Notes under the pieces: generated by a model
What the model saw: the letters and a program-made list of their open reading frames with translations, nothing else
Told to the model about the DNA's origin: nothing
Database searches by the model: none
Program-made: the position numbers and the translations under genes
Virus record (IMG/VR): IMGVR_UViG_3300025165_000001
Span: 1-61,556 of that record
From: a virus
DNA: 61,556 bases
Reading direction: 5' to 3' (one strand)
Shown: positions 23,677-30,632 of the stretch, piece after piece
How positions within the stretch are numbered: the first letter of the stretch is position 1
How the letters are laid out: every line of letters begins with the position of its first letter

Positions 23677-23928
23677 ATGGCAAGAAAGAAAAGTGCGCTG
23701 GTGGAACTTAATCGAGACAGGCGATCATGGTCGTTGCGCGTAAGCTCGACTGATGAGGTACTCTTGAAGGACATCGCGAATGCTATCGGCCAAGCAAGAA
23801 GCCGCGGAATCGACATCCTCAACACGGTGGACCCGTTGGCCGGTATCGATGCCAAACCCCGCAAGGTGAACGCGAAGAAGCCGGCGACGCCGGCAGAAGG
23901 GAAACCTCATGAAACAAATAGAGATTGA
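23677..23928 (+). CDS. Small basic protein (83 aa)
   Basis: The start at 23677 follows GGAGAAAGGGG. Lys/Ala/Pro-rich tail. No family recognised. Confidence 0.5.
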   Translation: MARKKSALVELNRDRRSWSLRVSSTDEVLLKDIANAIGQARSRGIDILNTVDPLAGIDAKPRKVNAKKPATPAEGKPHETNRD

Positions 23929-24127
23929 AACTTCAACCTACTGGCAGCAAGTCTATCTCAACGCGCGGTGTAATTCCGGTGAGTATCACGGCGACAAACT
24001 GCCGGTGATGAATTGGGACTGGCCCAAAAATGGATTTCTCACACGGCGGCGCGCCGAGTTGGCGGTACAGGAGGCGCAAGATGAAATTCGAAATCAAAAA
24101 TCAATATTCCGGCTTTGTGATTTTTAG
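23909..24127 (+). CDS. Hypothetical protein (72 aa)
   Basis: Overlaps both neighbours (20 and 47 bases). GAAGGGAA upstream. Contains NWDWPKNGF; unknown. Confidence 0.5.
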   Translation: MKQIEIETSTYWQQVYLNARCNSGEYHGDKLPVMNWDWPKNGFLTRRRAELAVQEAQDEIRNQKSIFRLCDF

Positions 24128-24863
24128 TCTCGAAACTGACAGCTTGAAGCTGTGCGTTGAGGTGGCGATTAAATCCGGGTCCGACTTGAGCGGGGCCTAC
24201 TTGAGCTGGGCCGACTTGAGCGGGTCCGACTTGAGCGGGGCCGACTTGAGCAAGGCCAACTTGAGCAAGGCCAACTTGAGCTGGGCCGACTTGAGCGGGT
24301 CCGACTTGAGCGGGGCCTACTTGAGCTGGGCCGACTTGAGCGGGTCCGACTTGAGCAAGGCCAACTTGAGCGGGTCCGACTTGAGCGGGGCCGACTTGAG
24401 CGGGTCCGACTTGAGCGGGGCCGACTTGAGCAAGGCCAACTTGAGCGGGTCCGACTTGAGCGGGGCCAAAAATTTTAATAAGCATTTAACGACACCGCTA
24501 CGGATTCTCTATGATCAACCTGGCCCTATTCGAGCCTACAAGCTCGTCAACGAACGAGGCGAAGGTCCATATGCAGTCACTAACGGTTATGCGGCGATCA
24601 ATTATTTTGAGGCCGAAGAATTCAGCGTGCAAACGATTGATGAGGACGAAAATAAGCAATGCGGCGCAGGTATCAACTTGGCCTCGCTGGATTGGTGCAT
24701 GAAGGAGTGGAAACCGAACTCTCGGATTCTGATTATGGAGTTTTTCGCCAATGAACCGAAAGGCAATCTTTGCGTGCCTACAGCTACAGATGGGAAATTC
24801 CGGGTCAAGCATTGCCGTAAAGTCGGAGAAAAAGATTTGAAAGAAATCGGCTTGCTAAAGTGA
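24081..24863 (+). CDS. Pentapeptide-repeat protein (260 aa)
   Basis: AGGAGGCGC sets the start at 24081. Residues about 33-130 are some 19 perfect A(D/N)LS(G/K/W)-type pentapeptides, predicting a right-handed quadrilateral beta-helix as in Qnr/MfpA DNA mimics. The C-terminal ~125 residues form a separate globular domain (TTPLRILYDQPGPIRAYKLV...), like phage pentapeptide proteins with DUF5758-type tails. The DNA is a near-perfect 15-bp tandem repeat built from four unit types, so the array is young and probably variable in length. Confidence 0.8.
   Translation: MKFEIKNQYSGFVIFSLETDSLKLCVEVAIKSGSDLSGAYLSWADLSGSDLSGADLSKANLSKANLSWADLSGSDLSGAYLSWADLSGSDLSKANLSGSDLSGADLSGSDLSGADLSKANLSGSDLSGAKNFNKHLTTPLRILYDQPGPIRAYKLVNERGEGPYAVTNGYAAINYFEAEEFSVQTIDEDENKQCGAGINLASLDWCMKEWKPNSRILIMEFFANEPKGNLCVPTATDGKFRVKHCRKVGEKDLKEIGLLK
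24177..24468 (+). repeat. 15-bp coding tandem repeat
   Basis: About 19-20 units ending in GACTTGAGC, TACTTGAGC or AACTTGAGC with leading GGGTCC, GGGGCC, AAGGCC or TGGGCC. Synonymous positions do not vary, which points to recent slippage or unequal recombination. Confidence 0.9.
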
Positions 24864-24881
24864 AAAAGGAGGAGGCGCAAG

Positions 24882-25028
24882 ATGCAAAACAGACGGTTTG
24901 AACCGGAGCCCGAGCCGGAAGTTGTGCCCTGGTGGTTCGCGGTCGCAATGATTCTCCTCGTCGTGGCGATCCTCTACCTCGGTATCGATATCTGGGTTAT
25001 CGCGAGGGAGATAAAGGAGTGGAAATGA
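24882..25028 (+). CDS. Single-span membrane micro-protein (48 aa)
   Basis: AGGAGG precedes the ATG. An EPEPEPE acidic N-terminus, then one hydrophobic helix (residues 17-40) and a charged C-terminus. The stop overlaps the next start (ATGA). Confidence 0.65.
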   Translation: MQNRRFEPEPEPEVVPWWFAVAMILLVVAILYLGIDIWVIAREIKEWK

Positions 25029-25351
25029 AGCGGCAACCGGAGATAACCACAAAATCCGTCATCGTTCACGCCTTGCGCCTCCTCTGGCTTCATTCTCGTG
25101 AGCGACGCGCTGCGCTGAAACGCGACGGTTATAGCTGCATTTCGTGCCATCGGAAGCAAAGCGTCGCAAAAGGAAAAGAATTCAAAGTCCAAGTTCACCA
25201 TGTTGAGGGAACCTTGAATTGGGAGTTGATGATCCAATATATTCACAATCATCTTTTAGTTGACCCGCGATTTTTGGAAACGCTTTGCAAGGAATGCCAT
25301 AAAAAGGAGACCGATGCCAACAGGAATCTATCCACGAATACCAGCGATTGA
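25025..25351 (+). CDS. HNH-type nuclease (108 aa)
   Basis: The start at 25025 follows AAAGGAGTGG. RDGYSCISCH, then VQVHHVEG and LCKECHKKE give the C-x2-C...H-H...C-x2-C scaffold of an HNH (McrA-like) endonuclease. Overlaps the next HNH gene by 38 bases. Could cut or nick DNA; a homing or packaging role is possible. Confidence 0.65.
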   Translation: MKRQPEITTKSVIVHALRLLWLHSRERRAALKRDGYSCISCHRKQSVAKGKEFKVQVHHVEGTLNWELMIQYIHNHLLVDPRFLETLCKECHKKETDANRNLSTNTSD

Positions 25352-25829
25352 GCGATTTGAGAAAGGCTACATTCCCGAACCGAATACCGGCTGTTGGATT
25401 TGGCTTGGCGGAATATCTACCGCAGGCTACGGCTTGCTTTCATTCGGCGCTGCACACCATGGTTACGCACACCGATTTTCTTATTTGACATTTAAGGGCA
25501 ACATACCTGAAGGATTGGAAATAGATCATCTTTGTCGAATTCGATCGTGTTGCAATCCTCAACATCTTGAGGCTGTTGATCGCAGAACTAATATCATGCG
25601 AGGGATTGGCCCGGAAACTCTGGCCGAAAAACAACGCAATCTAAAAATATGCAAACAAGGTCATTCACTCGCTGATGCATATTTGAGCACGGCTTTTATC
25701 CGTGGAAAGATACGAACTTGGCGACGCTGCAAAAGGTGTAGCGCGATCAGTTGTCGAAAGTATCGGCATAGCAAGATCTGTAAGGACGACCACGAGGAGC
25801 GAACGGAGCGAAGACGTAGGATCGGATAA
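25314..25829 (+). CDS. HNH homing endonuclease (171 aa)
   Basis: The start at 25314 (MPTGIYP) sits within the previous gene. FEKGYIPEPNTGCWIW at the N-terminus, then EIDHLCRIRSCCNPQHLEAV (HNH_3 catalytic His/Asn) and a Cys/Arg-rich tail. The first ~20 residues closely match those of the HNH gene at 58409-58873, showing that both belong to one homing family. Confidence 0.75.
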   Translation: MPTGIYPRIPAIERFEKGYIPEPNTGCWIWLGGISTAGYGLLSFGAAHHGYAHRFSYLTFKGNIPEGLEIDHLCRIRSCCNPQHLEAVDRRTNIMRGIGPETLAEKQRNLKICKQGHSLADAYLSTAFIRGKIRTWRRCKRCSAISCRKYRHSKICKDDHEERTERRRRIG

Positions 25830-25933
25830 CCGCCCGAGGGGGCATGGTCGTAAGATAACACTTGATAGAGGCAGATCACGTGAGCCTCGGTGCAACAATC
25901 GGCCATGCCTCTTTCGCAAGAAAGGAAAAAGAT

Positions 25934-26143
25934 ATGGAAGACAAAGAAGTCGGTGAGATGCTACGGCGTGTTAATACCGATGAGTTATGGACGAGTGACC
26001 ACAAGTATATTCGATACGATTATCGTCGCTTGATTCACAAAATCGTCGAGGAACGAGCAGCGCGAAGTAAGGTAACTGAAGAAACCGCGTTGGACGACTT
26101 TGGCATTTTTCGTTGGGAATGGAAAATGGAACTGAAGCCATGA
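25934..26143 (+). CDS. Hypothetical protein (69 aa)
   Basis: AAAGGAAAAAG precedes the start. Charged, helical; no known motif. The 100-base gap before it has an AGGC/GCCT stem but no gene. Confidence 0.5.
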   Translation: MEDKEVGEMLRRVNTDELWTSDHKYIRYDYRRLIHKIVEERAARSKVTEETALDDFGIFRWEWKMELKP

Positions 26144-26379
26144 CCAACCCCATCCCCATAGAAACCCGGCGGCTTTATGTGGAGTTGCGGACGTTCCCAA
26201 TTAAATATGGGCCGATCATCGCTGCCCTCTGCGACGCGCTAGTAGATGCGTGGGCAAAGGCGTTGGAGGCGGATTGGCATCGAAACAATAAACATGCTGG
26301 TGACGGGTGCCATTGTGCTACCGCTGATCGGCGCGCGGAAGCGGATCGGCTGCTGAGAGACTTGGAGGTAGGAAAATGA
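26140..26379 (+). CDS. Hypothetical protein (79 aa)
   Basis: ATGA overlap with the upstream gene. Helical, with one CHC pair. Unknown. Confidence 0.5.
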   Translation: MTNPIPIETRRLYVELRTFPIKYGPIIAALCDALVDAWAKALEADWHRNNKHAGDGCHCATADRRAEADRLLRDLEVGK

Positions 26380-26415
26380 AACCCACTATAAGAAACGACG
26401 GCCGGCGGCGGCGGG

Positions 26416-26814
26416 ATGCGTTGCGATGACTGTCGCGATGAATGCGCTATGATCGGCCCGGAACTGGACGCCAGAATCGCCGAGGAGGTGATGGGGTGGA
26501 GACGTGCTGTAATGCTCAGTGGCCAACCGCTTTATCCGCCGGGAATGGCCAGAGAAGCAAATGTTTTTGGGCATACTGTGCCTGAGTATTCCACCTCCAT
26601 TGCAGCAGCTTGGGAAGTGGTGGAGAAACTACGCAACTGGCCAGGTGGTCATTGGTGGTTGCATCTTTGGCAAGTTGCCGGCGTTAGGGAAGAATGGCGC
26701 GCGAGTTTTACGTTTGGCGGTATGGCGGCCGTACATCCAAAACTCGAAGCTACGGCCAACACCGCGCCTCTTGCTATCTGCTTGGCTGCGCTGAAGGCCA
26801 TGGGAAAGCCATGA
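26416..26814 (+). CDS. Phage ABA-sandwich domain protein (132 aa)
   Basis: DARIAEEVMGW, then PEYSTSIAAAWEVVEKL and NTAPLAICLAALKAMG match the 'phage ABA sandwich' domain widespread in phages. A start at 26449 is an alternative. Role unknown. Confidence 0.75.
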   Translation: MRCDDCRDECAMIGPELDARIAEEVMGWRRAVMLSGQPLYPPGMAREANVFGHTVPEYSTSIAAAWEVVEKLRNWPGGHWWLHLWQVAGVREEWRASFTFGGMAAVHPKLEATANTAPLAICLAALKAMGKP

Positions 26815-27170
26815 GCAAACTCGAGGAACTGAGAAGCTGGCTACTATCAGAAGAAAGGGCGTCACTCCGCGCCCAGCTTGCCGAGCAAACGAAAGCCGCA
26901 AATCATTGGATGGAAGAGGCGAATAAAGAGCACAACGACAATGAGCGGCTACGACGGGTTAAAGGATGCCAGTGTATCTGCCACGATTTCCCGGCTCACG
27001 GCAAGCTCCAGGACGCCCTAGAGGCAAATCGGTTTCACGCGGAAAAGGTCGCTGACCTTGAGCGGCAGCTTGCCGCCCAGGTAGTTGTAAGCCAGAAGTT
27101 GTGGGCAGAATTGACACCAGAGAAACGTCACGAAATCAACCGCGCCGAGGCCACGACTGAGGTGAAATGA
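26811..27170 (+). CDS. Coiled-coil protein (119 aa)
   Basis: ATGA overlap start. Heptad-rich helix with a CQCICH cluster in the middle. Unknown. Confidence 0.55.
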   Translation: MSKLEELRSWLLSEERASLRAQLAEQTKAANHWMEEANKEHNDNERLRRVKGCQCICHDFPAHGKLQDALEANRFHAEKVADLERQLAAQVVVSQKLWAELTPEKRHEINRAEATTEVK

Positions 27171-27565
27171 TGGATCGATTTGACGAGAAGGCAAAAACAA
27201 TATTCGGCTGCTTGTGCGGGTTTGACTTTTATGAAGGCGATGGGATGCACGAATCATGGTGTCCAGCTAGATTTCGCGCGGTACATGCCGCCGGCCTGCG
27301 CGACCTCGATGCTGCCAAACAACGAGAAATCGACGAATTACAGCAGCCGATGGAATGCGGTCACTATGGCGCGAACCTGCAACCGGACGATGCGAACGCC
27401 GATGTTTGCGTGGTCTGTGCGGAGATATTCGACGCTAAGGCCAACGCGAGGCGGGAGACGTGGGAGAAGGCGATTGAGCTAATACCCAAAAACTTATCGC
27501 CAAACGCTGCTCATTGGCTGCAATGCATCTTCCGCGCTGAAGCGGAGAAGAAGGTTAAGCCGTGA
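27170..27565 (+). CDS. Zinc-binding-like hypothetical protein (131 aa)
   Basis: The start overlaps the previous stop (TGATG). CLCG, CGHYG and CVVC suggest metal binding. No family recognised. Confidence 0.55.
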   Translation: MDRFDEKAKTIFGCLCGFDFYEGDGMHESWCPARFRAVHAAGLRDLDAAKQREIDELQQPMECGHYGANLQPDDANADVCVVCAEIFDAKANARRETWEKAIELIPKNLSPNAAHWLQCIFRAEAEKKVKP

Positions 27566-27699
27566 AAACGAAGCCATTCCGGTGCAAATTCTGCGGCGCG
27601 ATACTCAAGCGGGATGCAGACGGCCAGTATTGTCCGACGCGGGGGTGTCAGTGGAGTCTGACGGGAACGGGGGTGAAATGGTGGAAAGTAAAGGCATGA
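27562..27699 (+). CDS. Zinc-ribbon micro-protein, GTG start (45 aa)
   Basis: GTGA overlap with the previous gene. CKFCG and CPTRGC knuckles. The stop overlaps the next start (ATGA). Confidence 0.6.
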   Translation: MKTKPFRCKFCGAILKRDADGQYCPTRGCQWSLTGTGVKWWKVKA

Positions 27700-27833
27700 A
27701 GAAATCAATTCCAATATTGGCATCCGCAGCCGGTCTCTGTTTCAATATCGCTGGGCTCCTGTTGTTCGATGTACAACTGGCGCAATTGGCGGTTCTGTGC
27801 TATATCCTTGCTGCGCTGGAGGCCAAACCGTGA
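27696..27833 (+). CDS. Two-span membrane micro-protein (45 aa)
   Basis: Almost entirely hydrophobic after the first four residues, with two short helices split near residue 25. Coupled to neighbours on both sides. Holin-like in size, but it lies in the early block. Confidence 0.55.
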   Translation: MKKSIPILASAAGLCFNIAGLLLFDVQLAQLAVLCYILAALEAKP

Positions 27834-27979
27834 AACTTCTATTTCTAAGTTTAGCGGCGGGGTTCCTCTTGGGCAGTATTATCAACGCAGTTGGCACAGG
27901 AAACCCAGGCCCAGAGGTTGCTACAATCACCCTATGGGCTATTGCTGCTGCTCTTATAGGAATTGGGATCAGGCCGTGA
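27830..27979 (+). CDS. Membrane micro-protein, GTG start (49 aa)
   Basis: GTGA overlap. A helix at residues 2-20, a Gly/Pro turn and a second helix at 32-47. Last gene of the plus block; the 27980-28069 gap to the convergent lysozyme gene shows no clear terminator. Confidence 0.55.
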   Translation: MKLLFLSLAAGFLLGSIINAVGTGNPGPEVATITLWAIAAALIGIGIRP

Positions 27980-28069
27980 AACGGATAAAATAGGTGTCGC
28001 GAATTGGATGAGTACGACGAGGATATGTTAAGTGAGCGGTGAGTCCTGAATCGCCTTCATCTTGGCGAG

Positions 28070-28498
28070 CTAATCCCAGACCCCGTACTCAATCGCGCCC
28101 GTGATATCGTCTACCCGTGTTTTTTGCACTTGTCTAGCCCATTGGGAATTCCATAGCTCGAAGGCCGCCTTCTTCCAGTCCTGGGCGACCATAGCGGCAA
28201 TAAACAGGGGAAACCCCTTTAAACCCTCAGTACCCAAGTTGAAAGCAAGATTTACAATGGCATCTTTGCGGGTCTCGTCGAGATCGTCGAACCAATCGAA
28301 CGCGGCCCGACACTCGGCGGTTTTGACGGCGATGTCGTCGACCAGCAGCAGGCGAGAGATCCGCTGAGGGATAGAGCCGCCCTTGCGCTTGTCGATCAGA
28401 TGTCCGACTCCGATCGTCCACCAACCGAGACTGTCCTGGTAAGCGTGGAGCACCTCGTCCTCATGCTCTATCAGCTTCGCTTGGCCTTCGGGGGTCAC
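28070..28498 (-). CDS. T4-type lysozyme / endolysin, GH24 (142 aa)
   Basis: Cleaves peptidoglycan at lysis. The catalytic triad is visible as Glu13, Asp22 and Thr28 in the E-x8-D-x5-T spacing of T4 lysozyme (EDEVLHAYQDSLGWWTIGVGH), and TRKDAIVNLAFNLG near residue 80 is the second conserved block. No signal peptide, so export relies on a holin. Last gene of the late operon. Confidence 0.9.
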   Translation of the reverse strand: MTPEGQAKLIEHEDEVLHAYQDSLGWWTIGVGHLIDKRKGGSIPQRISRLLLVDDIAVKTAECRAAFDWFDDLDETRKDAIVNLAFNLGTEGLKGFPLFIAAMVAQDWKKAAFELWNSQWARQVQKTRVDDITGAIEYGVWD

Positions 28499-28719
28499 TT
28501 CGCCCTCTCCATCTCCATTAATGGGCTTTCATATCCTACAATCGCCTTGCACCCCCAGCAAATCACCGCACAGTAGTCCTGCTTCGAGCCGATTAACCAC
28601 TTACGTTTGCAACGTTGAATCTGACCACGCAGAAATTGACGAAACGGGTCAGCACCGCACTTCGGGCATATTTCAAGACTCATCGGATAATCTTTGAGTA
28701 AATCGTATTCAATTGGCAT
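28495..28719 (-). CDS. Zinc-ribbon protein (74 aa)
   Basis: The start at 28719 follows the upstream stop (TGACATG). CPKCGAD and CWGCKA pairs. ATGA-type overlap with the lysozyme gene. Unknown. Confidence 0.55.
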   Translation of the reverse strand: MPIEYDLLKDYPMSLEICPKCGADPFRQFLRGQIQRCKRKWLIGSKQDYCAVICWGCKAIVGYESPLMEMERAK

Positions 28720-28720
28720 G

Positions 28721-28906
28721 TCAGTGCACCGGCACCTTTTCAAATACTTCTCGCCGATCCAAACTGTTATGAACAATTACGCACGGTTCATCTTCGTCGC
28801 GTTGCGGACGACACCAGCAAATCAGATCCGCCCGATGCTCACGTAGGTCGTTGAGGGGGATTACATGGCGGTCGTGGCCATAAGAGGCTTTCAGTGCATC
28901 GGTCAC
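28721..28906 (-). CDS. Small hypothetical protein, GTG start (61 aa)
   Basis: AGAAGGGG precedes GTG at 28906. No motif recognised; sits between the Acb2-like gene and the zinc-ribbon gene. Confidence 0.5.
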   Translation of the reverse strand: MTDALKASYGHDRHVIPLNDLREHRADLICWCRPQRDEDEPCVIVHNSLDRREVFEKVPVH

Positions 28907-28942
28907 GGCATCCCCTTCTGCTCCGTTAGAGGCATCAACTCC

Positions 28943-29278
28943 TCAACTCCTGTGCTCCTGCATTGTGCCCTCAATACCTTGGGTCTGGCGCTTTCTGGTA
29001 CGCTCAAGCAACCACAGTTTCGCGTCTTCGAGCTTCCTAATTGCCCATGCGTTCTCGCAACAGCGAAAATTCCCCTTCTGGAATCCTTCGAGACGGGCAA
29101 CAAGAACGTCGATCACGTCCTCAATCGAACAACCGTTGACGCCTTCGGGGAGCGGACCCGCTTGAAACTTGATTCGGATATAAGTCTGTCCTGGGTCTTG
29201 CGGATGGTCTGCGAATTTATTTGAGCCATTCACTTCGACTAAGGCCGGACTACCATCCATCGTTTCTTGTTCTGACAT
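28943..29278 (-). CDS. acb2: Acb2-like cyclic-nucleotide sponge (111 aa)
   Basis: The C-terminal half reads DVLVARLEGFQKGNFRCCEN, then AIRKLEDAKLWLLERTRKRQTQGIEGT. This matches the Acb2 helical-hairpin signature (RLe-FQ-G-F-C-eNa-A--hL--A---L--RT--R---G-EGT). Acb2 hexamers bind cyclic di- and trinucleotides and block CBASS and related Thoeris signalling. Here the motif has a 55-residue N-terminal extension. AAAGGAGG precedes the ATG. It lies in the lysis end of the late operon. Confidence 0.75.
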   Translation of the reverse strand: MSEQETMDGSPALVEVNGSNKFADHPQDPGQTYIRIKFQAGPLPEGVNGCSIEDVIDVLVARLEGFQKGNFRCCENAWAIRKLEDAKLWLLERTRKRQTQGIEGTMQEHRS

Positions 29279-29349
29279 AAAGCCTCCTTTGCTTTTCAGG
29301 AGTTAATAATACCTACTCATCCCGCTCCAACGGATTCAAACGTGTCCTC

Positions 29350-29721
29350 CTATGGCCTAAACTTCATCGCCAACTTGCCGATCTGGACTAGAATTTCAGC
29401 CGCCAACCCGCCGCAGTCTTGGAGGGCCTGCTGCTTGAGGGTTTGGGTTATCCGGTTGGATACGATTGCCCGGTAGGCAAAAGCCACCAATCCGCCCGAA
29501 TCGTCAGCCGTCAGCGCTTCCAGCTTTGACCAGTTGCCGGCCAGGGTTTGCGCGCAGGCTTGGTCATTGGCTGTGCCGTAGGTTTTCGCATTCGCCAAGA
29601 AAGCGTTGAGGTCGTCCTTAAGCACCGGGCCGAAAAAGCTACAGCCAGTCACCGCGAGTAAGGCGGCAACCGATCCAATGGTGGCAAGCCAACCGCTGCG
29701 CGATTTGCGTTCATATTGCAT
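29350..29721 (-). CDS. Lipoprotein (123 aa)
   Basis: AAAGGAGT before the ATG at 29721. Basic N-terminus, hydrophobic stretch and lipobox LAVTGC near residue 27, predicting lipidation. The remainder is helical with two Cys. Possible outer-membrane spanin partner, given its place in the lysis region. Confidence 0.65.
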   Translation of the reverse strand: MQYERKSRSGWLATIGSVAALLAVTGCSFFGPVLKDDLNAFLANAKTYGTANDQACAQTLAGNWSKLEALTADDSGGLVAFAYRAIVSNRITQTLKQQALQDCGGLAAEILVQIGKLAMKFRP

Positions 29722-30029
29722 AAACGACTCCTTTCATCCGACGGATCGAACACTGCCATGCTTAATGTACAGGCGTGCTCTCCAAAATAAGAGTACCTAA
29801 GCGTTCCTGTCGAGCCAATGTCGGGGTTTGTGACAGCCGATTCTCTCAATGGCATCGGGATAGAACGTATAGCTACGCCCGTGCTGTTATCCATGACGGC
29901 GATATCGTCGGTTGTTATCGTATCTGTTGCTTTTCTTGTTGCACACCCGTTCAGTGACAGCAACAGCGCCAGAGCGATGGCGAGCCATCCCCAGAGGCTC
30001 GATAAATATCGGAATGTGCACGTTGTCAT
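29649..30029 (-). CDS. Lipoprotein overlapping its neighbour (126 aa)
   Basis: The start is taken at the internal ATG near 30029 (MTTCTFRYLSS), overlapping the previous stop. One hydrophobic helix, then the lipobox LNGC. Its 3' end overlaps the next lipoprotein by 73 bases in another frame, reminiscent of Rz/Rz1-type embedded lysis genes. Confidence 0.55.
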   Translation of the reverse strand: MTTCTFRYLSSLWGWLAIALALLLSLNGCATRKATDTITTDDIAVMDNSTGVAIRSIPMPLRESAVTNPDIGSTGTLRYSYFGEHACTLSMAVFDPSDERSRLCNMNANRAAVGLPPLDRLPPYSR

Positions 30030-30214
30030 GGCGTCACTCCTTGCTCCATCTTCTTTTGATAGAATTCTATCCAGGTCTGCGGATCGGCGCAAGAGATGAC
30101 CGCTACCCCCGACGTTTGCGGTTCAATGAGGCACGATACGTCAATACGCGGCGGGCTGTTATTGCCAGGGACAGCGCAACCGACTAGCAGCAAAAGTGCA
30201 GCTATCTTTTTCAT
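30026..30214 (-). CDS. Small lipoprotein (62 aa)
   Basis: Signal sequence MKKIAALLLLVGC with a lipobox at LLVGC, then about 50 residues including two Cys. ATGA overlap with the upstream holin-like gene. Likely o-spanin-like or another lysis accessory. Confidence 0.6.
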   Translation of the reverse strand: MKKIAALLLLVGCAVPGNNSPPRIDVSCLIEPQTSGVAVISCADPQTWIEFYQKKMEQGVTP

Positions 30215-30381
30215 GGTTTCTTCTCCGTTTCCCGGCTATCAAACCATGATTTGATGATCAAAGTTGCCAATCCGATGAACGCCTCCGCCGAGACCACTTT
30301 GATGATCGTCAGATATAAAAAGCCACCGGCGAAGAGAAAAGTCAAGATTGGGCGGACGCTACCACGCAGGTTTTCGAGCAT
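30211..30381 (-). CDS. Holin-like membrane protein (56 aa)
   Basis: VRPILTFLFAGGFLYLTI is one transmembrane helix, then SAEAFIGLATLIIKSWFDSRE a second. This resembles the small holin family with the 'VRP-lty--ag---l...saeaf-g---mvi-fWFg-R' pattern. Would form lesions that release the lysozyme. Not covered by long frames. Confidence 0.6.
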   Translation of the reverse strand: MLENLRGSVRPILTFLFAGGFLYLTIIKVVSAEAFIGLATLIIKSWFDSRETEKKP

Positions 30382-30389
30382 AAAACCTC

Positions 30390-30632
30390 CTATCGATCCT
30401 TCAATCTCTCAACGGCATCCCAGAGCTTGTCGATGTTTTCATGTGCGCGATTGTCTTCTCTGATGTGAATTTCCTTCCATTCTTCGACTTTCCCCAGGCG
30501 GCCATTGATTTCTCTTACTCGGTTTAAAGTTTCCTTGCCATCGTTTCTGATTTCCTTTACGACCCAGCCAACGAGGACTACAATGATGCCAGTCAAACCC
30601 TGAATGATGAGTAGTGCGTATGCGGTGTCCAT
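30390..30632 (-). CDS. Membrane-anchored coiled-coil protein (80 aa)
   Basis: One N-terminal transmembrane helix (residues 5-26) and a charged coiled coil to the end. Topology matches an inner-membrane spanin or XhlA-type lysis accessory. Starts at the stop of the upstream adhesin. Confidence 0.6.
   Translation of the reverse strand: MDTAYALLIIQGLTGIIVVLVGWVVKEIRNDGKETLNRVREINGRLGKVEEWKEIHIREDNRAHENIDKLWDAVERLKDR

Noticed and set aside
24177-24468. Short regular repeats resembling a CRISPR array or satellite
   Set aside because: The repeats are contiguous 15-bp units in frame within a pentapeptide-repeat gene, without spacers; the antisense frame is a shadow.
25830-25933. Possible tRNA in the gap after the HNH gene
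   Set aside because: Only scattered stems are found; no complete cloverleaf or T-loop.
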